A stretch of DNA of 64,000 bases from Maniola hyperantus (taxonomy: Eukaryota; Arthropoda; Insecta; Lepidoptera; Nymphalidae): the NCBI RefSeq assembly GCF_902806685.2, contig NC_048547.1, positions 9,807,196-9,871,195 on the forward strand, in the 5' to 3' direction. Made by a program: the position numbers and the translations under genes. This document shows positions 55,501 through 64,000 of this stretch, piece by piece (position 1 is the stretch's first letter; each line of letters starts with the position of its first letter). The notes beneath the pieces are model-generated. The model was not told where the DNA came from, did no database searches, and saw only the letters and a program-made list of their open reading frames with translations.

Positions 55501-58500
55501 ATAGGTAGGTACTTATCAAATATGTGATATATATATTTTGTGTGATTATGTGCCTTTATAATTAGGTAGTACGCTTACCTAGTATAAAATAAGTAGTTGC
55601 TGCATACTATGTGTGATAACTGATAACTGGTCAATATAATCAGACTGGGCTCGGTTATGAAGATAATCGTGTTTCCAATTTGACCCCTGAGTAGATGTAT
55701 TCACCTACGAACTATAAATAAACTAGTAAGTAGATAGATACAGTGTAACTGGTAACTGTTTAAAGTTTAAACAAAATATAGTTACAAGGTACGCGGCCGA
55801 AAGTAATGTACATCGACCTAGAAGGAGATAGCAGATTTGTAGAGCGTTGTCTCTGTCGTTGAGACTGACAAAACGTCATATAGGTATATGAGTGACAGGG
55901 ACAACGCTCTACAAAGCCGAAATATCATTCTAAAGGCCGATGTACATTATTTTCTGCTGCATACTGTATACAGGGTGTAACCAGAACGCTAGCAAAAACT
56001 TAGCGTTATTGTTATACTATCTAAACACAATCCATCACCAATAAATAACCATTTGCCTCATTTTGTAGTTTTAGTGCTTTAGTATTTTTCAAACTAGCAA
56101 TGCATGCAAAACTCGGGTCAATGCCCCGCCTACGACGCGGTATTGAGTCCGAGTGGCCATATTTTTTCTCGTTTTTTTGTGGTATCATATCTGTAATCAT
56201 CAGTACTATCTATCACCTGTCTTCTTTTTTGCCAGCGTTCTGATTACACCCTGTATAAGTTGTCTACTTCGGTCTTCGCCCCTTCACATCGTTGTTAGAG
56301 TTCCGTACGACCCGAACAGTGTCGACAGGATCCTATATTACTAAACCTCCGCTGTCCGTCCGTATGTCTGTCAGTGGACTGTATCTCATGAACCGTAATA
56401 GGTAGAGTCGAAATTTTCACAGAATGTGTATTCCTATTGCTGCTATAACAACAAATAATAATTATTTCTTAAAAGAAAAAGTTAAAAACTGTAACCCGAC
56501 TACGGAAAAATATAAAAAAAATTAAAATTGTAACTCGTCTAGGTATAAATAAAATTAACTAAAAAGTAAGAAACAAGATAGGTGTTTAGAGTCTATCATC
56601 GCCTTGAGTAAAAATAAATCCTTTGAACTTGGATATGCCTGTTTATTTAGGTCTTTAGAAGTCTTCTGGCAGTTTAGAATTAAATTCAAATTCCGTATGT
56701 CCTTCGTATTTTTTATCCTTATGTTTTATTTTTGTAGATGATAAAGCACGACCATTACGGCACGGAAAATAAAATAACAGTAGGTTCATGCACGAAAATT
56801 AATAAATTAAATTTTGTTTCAGTTAAGTTACTGCGGTCAAGATTGTCAAAAAATACCATCAGCGTTATGGAAAATGTATGGCTCTAAAGTTACCTATCTA
56901 GATTTGAGGTAATTATTATTTCAGACAGTGATGAGTGACAGACTCGTGATAAATCCAATATTATATTTTTGTTTGCTACGTCTCAAACTACTCAACTGTA
57001 ACACTACCTAGCGAAAGGTTATTTTTATTCCGGGGAAACAGGGGTTTCGCAAGATTTTTAAAACTGAAAATGTCTTAATCCAAACGGCTGAAGTCTAAAA
57101 TAAAATAAAAATAAAAAACGTCACATAGGTATGAGAGAGACAACGCTCTAGACTTGACGATTCAAAAGCACTTGTAAAAGTTTACTTGAATAAAAATCAA
57201 GACACACGGCCGTGTGTCAAGCCAAGTTCTAATAAGATATATTCTAGGCCTAAGGCCGGCAACGCATCGGCCGTTTCTCTGGTGCTGCAAATGTTCATGG
57301 GCGGCGCGGTAATCACTTAACATCAGGTGACCCGCCTGCTTGTTTGGCTCTCTCTATTAAAAAAATATATTTCTGCCGCGTACGGTAAGTGCACAAGTGT
57401 GTCGCAAGATGGTGCACTCTTTATTCCCTCAATCTCTTTGTTCGATGTGACAGCAATCCGGCATGACCGGAGAAACTAGACGCAGAACAAGCGGTTTTAC
57501 CTGTTCTCTGAGGCACAGGACTGTAACACTCTCAAGAAGAAGAGCCTAAGAATTTCCTGACAGAAAACCCTAATTGATTTTTTGGCCCAACCTGTCTTAA
57601 AGATAGTTAGTTTAGTTTAATGAAATGAAATAAAATGAAATAGTTTATTTGTATGAAGCAGTGAATAAACATACGATTATTATTTCTAGTTACAACAGCA
57701 TCGAGACCCTGAAAGGTTTGGAGAAATTCACAGAACTGGAGGAGTTAATACTGGACAATAATAAAATAGGCGATTCTGTTTGTTTTCCGATGATGCCGAG
57801 GTTGAGAACATTGTCTATTAACAACAACCAGGTAGGTGATTCAACAAAACTTATTTATAACCGATTTAATTAAAATTACGTAATTAAACATACATACATA
57901 CAGGTCAAACACATAACCTTCCTTTGGACACCGCCGCAGTTGGGTAAAAGCCCCGACTGTTAAAAAATCGTATAGGTAGGTAACTGAAAAGCAAAAAAAC
58001 AAGCTTTGTATTTTATAAAATAGAAATTGATAAGGTCATAAACATAAATTAGAAAACTAGCTTATGCTCGCGACTTTGTCCGCGTGGACTACACAAATTT
58101 CAAACCCCTAGTTTACCCCCACAGGGGTTGAATTTTCAGGCTAGTTGGCTAAGTAGTGACCCCGCCTGCCATACATCTAAATACTGAATACTGTCGGGCC
58201 ACGACAGTACAAGCGAACGAACGGCGAAGCCGAAGAGAGCGCGCGGCCACCACTTGCGGAACAGCAAGATTTCTATTCTATTTATCACCAAATACTTACT
58301 TACCCCATGTGACAATTGGACGTCACAATAGTTTATGCGCCCCGTGCGAACTCAGGATGGGTCAACTAGTAGTAGGACTTAATAACAAATTGAAGTGCCT
58401 ACTTAATTTTTTATCCAACTTTTCTCACATTTTACTAAAACGTCAGTGGTTAAAGAAGACTCTTCTACAATTATTGTACCAATTACAGATAACAGATTTA

Positions 58501-60058
58501 GATGGGTTAGTCAACAAAATAAGTGTGAAGTTTCCATCGCTCACTTACTTAAGCCTCCTCAGCAACAAAGCTTGTCCAAATCAACTATCCGATCTCGACA
58601 AAGACGACACCGACTACCAAAGATACAGGTAAGTGTATAAAAACCTAGATTAGGGTGCGGTTTCACCATCCATCTGCACTTACAGGTGTCGCTAAACTTC
58701 TTGAATACTCTAGAATGGTGACGAGTAGCGTCAAGTCAATAAACAAGTATCAGCGAGAAGATTGCGAGGAGCGGGAACAAAGCATACTTACACCCCAGCA
58801 AATTCGTTGCGGGGCGGGGTAAAGCCTAAAGGGCTTCGTGTTTATTGTACCAGCGCAAAAAAACTTCAGAGCATTTAAGAAGTTTGGGAGTTACCTGTGT
58901 TATACCAGTTTATGGCTGCCTAGAAGTCCTACCGAGACGTATGACTGCGCATTGTACAAAAACAGATCTCCGCCGGGCTTGTGTATTTAATCTTTCGTCT
59001 ATGACCTACGCAATCCGCGTGTAACTTCATATCGGACTACTTGTTTTGCGCGCACTATAACTAACCACGGCTGAAGCGTTATCCAGTATTAATAATAAAA
59101 AAATTGCTTTTAGACATTTTGTTCTTTACAAAGTACAAAATCTGCTTTTCCTGGACTCCCGGCGAGTGTCGTCAGCGGAGCGGCGGCAAGCGGCGACGCG
59201 CGGAGAGTTCATGCGCGTGCGCAGACCCGCTGCCGGCTCCCCAGCTCCGTTGCCACCCTCCGGCCCGTCAGCGAGACCCTTACCTGTGGACTTCAATTCA
59301 CTGGGAAAACATAAAGGTCATCTTTACCTCCATCTCTCCAATCCACTTGTACGAAACGTTTAAATGCTCAACGTTTCTGATATGAACCGCTTACGTATAA
59401 TCTAAATAACTTCAAAGCAAGCACACTTCAATCTAGACTAAACCGCATCATTGCTCTTTTATTAGGCATGATTGTCGTCAAGCGCAAGCCTATCTTGAAA
59501 TATATAAAAAATCTCATCGTCAACCGATAGACGTCCAAGCTAGACATAGGTCTCTTGTAGGGACTTCCACATGCCACGGTCTTGCGCCGCCTGGATTCAG
59601 CGACTCGTTTGATGTCCTCTGTCCACACCTAGTGCAAGGTCCACCAGCGCTGCGATTTCCGGTGCGAGGTCTCTATTCTAGCAGCACCTTGAGAACCCAG
59701 TGTCTATCGGTTTTTCGAATTATGTGCCCTGCCCATTGCCACTTTCGATTTGCAACCCATTGAGCTATGTCGGTTACTCTTGATTCCTTGGATCTCCTCA
59801 TTTCTGATTTGATCTCATATAAAAACTCGAAGCATAGCTCTCTGCATCGCCCTCTGAGTGGTTGAGCTTTCTTATGAGGTCCAAAGTTAGCAACCATAAG
59901 GTACCATACCTCAAAAAGAAGAAAGGTACCCTTTGATCCTGTGTGTTAATCAAATATATTTGTTTCTTTTCTGTGCAGGAGCATACGGCAAGTGTATCTA
60001 CAAATACACGGGAAAACACTCTGAAGGCAACAGATTTATTCTCAACAGCGATTTATGA
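52532..60058 (+). CDS. LRMDA: LRMDA/C10orf11-like leucine-rich repeat protein, six exons
   Basis: Exons 52532-52582, 56823-56908, 57690-57831, 58489-58628, 59114-59316, 59979-60058; 702 nt, 233 residues, all GT-AG and phase-consistent. The protein has LSYCGQDCQKIPSALW, then leucine-rich repeats (YLDLSYN; LEELILDNNKIGD; LRTLSINNNQITDLDGL; LTYLSLLSNKACPNQ), then the cap DDTDYQRYRHFVLYKVQNLL and FLDSRRV, an Arg/Pro/Ala-rich linker, and the end GKCIYKYTGKHSEGNRF. This order, including the C-terminal GK..Y.GK.SEGNRF block, is the pattern I recall for vertebrate LRMDA (C10orf11), linked in humans to oculocutaneous albinism type 7. In an insect a role in pigment granules or other lysosome-related organelles is only a guess. 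The gene is divergent from ALDH. Exon 1 is the least certain part. Confidence 0.88.
53355..53552 (+). repeat. Dispersed repeat, copy in the first LRMDA intron
   Basis: Same family as 13400-13592; ends in TATAATATAGAGATTAG. Confidence 0.65.
54190..54430 (+). repeat. Dispersed repeat with GGACGGACG run
   Basis: Ends TTTCGGATACGGAACTCTAA. Reverse relatives at 55349-55450 and 56293-56400 share GGGTTCCGTACCCGAAGGG and the GTCCGTCCGTC run. A 74-codon frame in it is not credible as a gene. Confidence 0.55.
54825..54935 (+). repeat. GGTACGGAACCC dispersed repeat, 5' fragment
   Basis: AAAAACCGGCCAAGTGCGAG followed by a truncated body. A similar short fragment sits at 49395-49445. Confidence 0.55.
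54966..55178 (+). repeat. CGACTTCGTCCGCGTGG dispersed repeat, long-tail subtype
   Basis: Diverged core (GCGTTCTCGTCCGCGCAG), CCGTGGGAACTCTTTGATTT block and TTTATAATATTAGTATAG end. Confidence 0.6.
55796..55965. repeat. Foldback element (MITE-like)
   Basis: Arms with AATGTACATCG and TTTGTAGAGCGTTGTC, inverted across a centre with GTCATATAGGTATATGA. Confidence 0.7.
55971..56253. mobile_element. TIR element with TATA flanks
   Basis: Starts CAGGGTGTAACCAGAACGCT and ends AGCGTTCTGATTACACCCTG, flanked on both sides by TATA. No coding capacity seen; non-autonomous DNA transposon. It starts a few bases after the previous foldback element. Confidence 0.75.
56823..56908 (+). CDS. LRMDA: LRMDA-like exon 2
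   Basis: Acceptor TTTTGTTTCAG, donor GAG/GTAATT, 86 nt, phase 0 to 2. LSYCGQDCQKIPSALWKMYG then SKVTYLDL. Confidence 0.85.
57250..57365 (+). repeat. Dispersed repeat (GGCAACGCATCGGCCG family)
   Basis: Contains GCTGCAAATGTTCATGGGCG and CAGGTGACCCGCCTGC; second copy at 62497-62600. In the LRMDA intron 2. Confidence 0.65.
57690..57831 (+). CDS. LRMDA: LRMDA-like exon 3
   Basis: Acceptor TATTTCTAG, donor CAG/GTAGGT, 142 nt, phase 2 to 0. Leucine-rich repeats with LEELILDNNKIGD and PRLRTLSINNNQ. Confidence 0.92.
58489..58628 (+). CDS. LRMDA: LRMDA-like exon 4
   Basis: Acceptor CCAATTACAG, donor CAG/GTAAGT, 140 nt, phase 0 to 2. ITDLDGLVNK...PSLTYLSLLSNKACPNQL and the acidic DKDDTDYQRY. Confidence 0.92.
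59114..59316 (+). CDS. LRMDA: LRMDA-like exon 5
   Basis: Acceptor TTGCTTTTAG, donor AAAG/GTCATC, 203 nt, phase 2 to 1. HFVLYKVQNLLFLDSRRV then a GC-rich, Arg/Ala/Pro-rich stretch (RGEFMRVRRPAAGSP...) ending NSLGKHK. Two other frames are open here but break phase with both neighbours. Confidence 0.88.
59428..59897 (-). mobile_element. Decayed LINE reverse transcriptase end in the last LRMDA intron
   Basis: Minus strand frames MVANFGPHKKAQ, SRVTDIAQWVANRKWQWAGH and EDIKRVAESRRRKT belong to one frameshifted non-LTR element C terminus; two frames are needed, so it is dead. Confidence 0.7.
59979..60058 (+). CDS. LRMDA: LRMDA-like exon 6 (C terminus)
   Basis: Acceptor TTTTCTGTGCAG, TGA stop, 80 nt. 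AYGKCIYKYTGKHSEGNRFI then LNSDL, the conserved family end. Confidence 0.9.
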
Positions 60059-60370
60059 TAAATTATCTCCTATAATATTTTTATATAATATGGTGCCATA
60101 CAGTGTGTTCAACTCATTTTAGCGTAAGGTCAGTCGATACGATTTCACCAAGGAATCATTTATTTTTTAGTAAGTAAATACCTAAATTGGTATTATTATA
60201 ATCACGTCGACCCACAATCTATGTATTTCTTTGTAGTTTAGCTTTAAGTTGTGGTAGGCTGTATTTACATAGTACTTGTATTGACAATGCATTCCTAGTT
60301 TTGTACTAATATCACTGTTTATTATCGATTGTTGATAAGGATAGATTTAAGAAGTATCTGTTGCCAGAAT

Positions 60371-60376
60371 AATAAA
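60371..60376 (+). terminator. Candidate poly(A) signal of the LRMDA-like gene
   Basis: AATAAA 313 bases after the stop codon. Confidence 0.35.
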
Positions 60377-62496
60377 CAAATACAGTCATAAATTTATTTA
60401 TTTTTCTTCATAATAAGAATATACTAATCCTTGAAAACTTTAGGAATGCATGGAGACGGGATAGTATTGTATATGAAAAATAAATTAAGTACTAAATAAT
60501 TATCCTATATTACAGTGTTAACTGCGGTTTATCTTATAAACCCTGCGTGACATTAAAATGTACTTCCCGCCAAGCTTTGTATGTACATTTAAAATCCCTA
60601 CGTTATATTTATAGGTATTTACATCAGAGTTAATAAATGCAATTTATTGGCCATTATGTGGATAGTTGAATAAAAAAATTATGAATAATTGAAATATTTT
60701 AGTCTAGCTGATCTGTCAATAGAGAAACAAGACCAAAAAAGGTGATATAAATAACTAATATTTAATATGTAACACTGCTTAAACGTGAACCGTTCGTTAT
60801 AAAAAATTCAGGTACACATACTACAAATCGACTCTTGAATATTAAAAAATATTTAGGTTATTCATATTTTTGTTACATACCAAAAAAAAGGTTATGAACT
60901 TATTTGTAAATTATTTATTATCATTTTTAACGCCGATACGCAACAATATTATATAAATAGCTTTTTTCTTCTTACTAAATTAAACTTTGAATTGGAATTA
61001 TTGGTAGTAAGTGATGATGCAGTCTTGCATGTGATGCAAGCACACATCTACTGAATTTCTGATGTGTTTGGCGTAGCGCCGTAGCTTCCGTTGGGCGATT
61101 ACTTCGGCTAGAACGCATTCAATGTATTTTGCATAGCATGCGACACATTACGCCACCGAAAGTTCGGCGCGTGTACTTCTACTTCTACGCCGTCTAATAT
61201 CCAATATTGTAATAAAATCTTTCTTTCTGGTCAATTCAACACGTCGCAACCGCACACCACAAAGTGACGACACCGGCTGAAGGCGACGCCACGTACCGCC
61301 GTACGTAATTTTTCATAAAGTGCTGAACTAAACGCCCGGCACGGCACGTCCGACTGTTCGGCGCGTTTGGTGTGTCACACCAACCAAATACCACATCCGA
61401 TAGTTCAGTCGCTGAAGTATCGGCGCCGTACGTTCAGCAGGTGTGACGCTACCCTAAGTCGCGTGGTCGCCCTGCTCATCAGACCAGAGTAAAATTAGAG
61501 ATTATAAATTTTCAAATTGCCGCTGTCGGTAATCGAACACGGCACCTCCCACTTATGAAACCACACTGCGCTAGGGAGGTCTTCATAATCGTTTGCTATC
61601 AGCGAATTAGTTTTTGTTTTCATTTCTTGCTTAGTAAATGATGTGTAATAACTATTAACTGACTTAGTGAGAATTTTTTTTTGTATTTAGCCAAGTTTAG
61701 CTTGTTTTGCTAAGTAACTATTTTTGATTTCATCATTATAAAATTACGAAGCGCTTAGCTCAGAAAAACAATTGACGTACGTGTGAAATAAATAACCTTC
61801 GTTTGTGTGAAATATTTTAAAAGGAAGATTAAGAGGATTTTATCCGCAGTGCGCTTCATATAAACGTAGTTAGGATCTCATTTAAGTGTTAACAAATCAA
61901 AATCAAGAATAGCATGTAAATCTGTGAGCCCGTGTAACTTTGAAAGTACACGTTTCTGCAGAAATCTGACAAACCACAGACGTTTTGAGTTGCTAGAACG
62001 AGTACATTTCACTGTGTTTGGTTGGTTAATGTTCAAATAAGAATTAAACTAAGTTTTTATGGAGTGCACGGGAGAAACTTTTTTTAATGTGATTACCTAC
62101 ATGTTAAACCAAACAAAAAGCTGTTGAAGATTATTATCAAGTTATCAGTGATAATAATTAACAGCGGTAGATTTATGGCAAAAAGTAAAAAATAGTGTCA
62201 TGAAATAAGATATAAAGTTCGCAAGTTTACATTAATAAACTCCTCATATCTACGAAGTGTAAATAAAAAAAGTACAGCCCCTCAACGCATAATTATTATG
62301 GTACCGATTATTTTCTTGGACAAAAATGCTTGGAAATGTCACTAAAATGAGGCCTCAACGGAAAATTAAAACGACAATATTATAAGGTATATAGTCAATT
62401 GCTGAAAACGGAACTGTGATAGTGTTAGATTCACTATTTTAACCAATTTAGATTTTTATTATTATTTAAGGGGCAGGGCAATAAATTCCTGAAAGG

Positions 62497-62600
62497 CTGG
62501 CAACGCATCAGCAGTTTCTTTGGCGCTGCAAATGTTCATGGGCGGCGGTAATCACTTGACATCAGGTGACCCGCCTGCTCGCTATTTCTATTTAAAAAAA
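62497..62600 (+). repeat. Dispersed repeat (GGCAACGCATCGGCCG family)
   Basis: Same family as 57250-57365, in the gene-poor right end. Confidence 0.65.
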
Positions 62601-63458
62601 ATTATTAAAACATAAAATAACTTGCTTTACGTTTTGATACCTACAAAGGTTTATAATTACAAGGAGTTATACACTTTCCAGTATAACAACGTATCAGGTT
62701 CTAATTACTATGGCACAACATTATCGTATTAGATTTACAAACGAGTTCATAACGTCAAAATAAAAAGGTTGTTAATTTTTAACGAGATGGGTTATATTAC
62801 AATGCCCAAGAATACGAACAATTTTTTCATTTTAAATACCCATAGTTATGTTACTATACTGACTCTATATTATTTTGTACTACCTATATTATTTATATGT
62901 GAATATTTAATTTCTATGTTATTACATAATAAGCATTAGTTTTGCATAATAAAAATTCTATAAATGTTCATTATGCGACATTTGTGCACTATTAAAGCCA
63001 TTGATTTTTTTCCAAATTAACGAGTTTCTATGCGTTAGGCGAGTTTATCACAATATAAGCTAGAACCTCCAAGCAATAGTAAGCATTTTTAATATATTTT
63101 AAACCGATATAAACAGCTTCGTAACTTTCAATACATTTTATTTATTTGTAATAAAAGTAAAATCTGCGACAATGCGATATTTAAAATGTTCTAAAATGTT
63201 ACAACTTACAATATTTTCATAATGTAACTAAACATATCTAATAATTGTTATATTCACAACAAGTATTATTAGTAGCGGTTTTAAAAATTTACGACCGGAA
63301 ATATTTGTGGTCGCAAATGTATGTTTTTTTTAAAGGAAAAACCAAACAAATATCTGTAAAACAATTTTTACCTGCAAATTGCTGCGGATCTTGTAAATAA
63401 CTGATCAGAAATAATAATTGTCGGAATCGCATCTAAAGGGAAAATGTATTTGGGCCTT

Positions 63459-63527
63459 GGTAATAGGAATTTTTATCGAAAATATTTGTGGTCTTACCAC
63501 AAATATTTTAGATAAAAATTCCTATTT
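63459..63527. repeat. Perfect-like palindrome
   Basis: GGAATTTTTATC-AAATATTTGTGGT meets its complement across a two-base loop; about 30-base arms. It may form a cruciform or be a small foldback element. Confidence 0.6.
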
Positions 63528-64000
63528 CATTACACTTTTAATGGTAATTTTATAAAATAGTAATACAACGAAATAACAAAACATGTAAATATTGGATGGT
63601 AAAACACAACCTCATTACAAATCTCGCATAATACATACACTTATACACGTAATCGATTATCTAATTATTACAATATATTTAATGTAAATAAATGTTCGTT
63701 AATATTGTACAATGAAACAAATCAAGAAGATATGTTTTACAAAAAGGTACATTGTTGCGGACTTACTCTGGACATACGTATTTTGTACAAATACAAAAAT
63801 ATATTACTACTAATTAAATATGGCTCTCGGTGTCACTTATGTATTTGATACGTATTAAAGTAAACTGTCTCCACATCATCAGACTGAATGACCGGATTTC
63901 AATCTGTAATTTTATAATTATTGCTGTTATTGTTATTTGAATGATGCGTCCAAACTATGTATAAAATAACATTTTATAAACAATATGTATTGTATAAAAC

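Larger units (their letters stand above)
60059..64000. other. Right flank without recognised genes
   Basis: 3' flank of the LRMDA-like gene. Only repeats (including 62497-62600 and a GC-rich, probably repeat-derived stretch at 61060-61460) and a palindrome at 63459-63527 were seen. Confidence 0.55.

Noticed and set aside
59104..59385. 93-codon frame starting before LRMDA exon 5.
   Set aside because: Different frame from the conserved HFVLYK...FLDSRRV reading and reads through the splice acceptor.

Overview
The window looks like nuclear DNA of a lepidopteran insect (moth or butterfly). It is AT-rich, its genes are split by introns, and it is packed with short dispersed repeats that I recognise as typical of Lepidoptera (the 'CGACTTCGTCCGCGTGG' repeat, 'GGTACGGAACCCTAAAAA' repeat, tRNA-headed SINEs, GTAGGTAGGTACCTAC runs). 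Nothing bacterial, organellar or viral was seen. I assembled the gene models by hand from splice sites, reading phase and family resemblance; no alignment or RNA evidence was available.

Layout. (1) 303-5231, plus strand: the last four coding exons of a RYamide (NPY-like) receptor, copy A; its 5' exons lie left of the window. (2) 5232-18418: about 13 kb without a gene, mostly repeat debris, including a 5'-truncated LINE nested inside a GC-rich palindromic repeat. (3) 18419-27593, minus strand: a second RYamide receptor, copy B, complete in six coding exons (444 residues). A and B are tail to tail, and the four exons visible in both have matching phases. A uses a GC donor where B uses GT. (4) 27594-35192: no coding gene; contains a TA-flanked pogo-like DNA transposon with a 50-residue Psq-type helix-turn-helix ORF and many copies of a GTACACAGTGAACCA-like motif, nested in an older inverted-repeat element. 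A GC-rich block near 34584-34690 may be the leader exon and promoter of receptor B. (5) 35193-49188, minus strand: an eleven-exon cytosolic ALDH1-type aldehyde dehydrogenase, 486 residues with catalytic residues intact. The donor after exon 2 reads TT instead of GT, so the gene as sequenced has a splice defect or a base error. (6) 49189-52531: divergent intergenic region with a four-unit 122-bp tandem repeat. (7) 52532-60058, plus strand: a six-exon homologue of LRMDA/C10orf11, a small leucine-rich-repeat protein. (8) 60059-64000: no gene recognised.

The genes do not form a pathway. The receptor pair reflects local inverted duplication; ALDH and LRMDA are unrelated neighbours transcribed away from each other. 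The most interesting points are the receptor pair with its GC-AG intron, the ALDH donor defect, and the pogo-like element with its motif array. I see no clearly novel multi-gene system.
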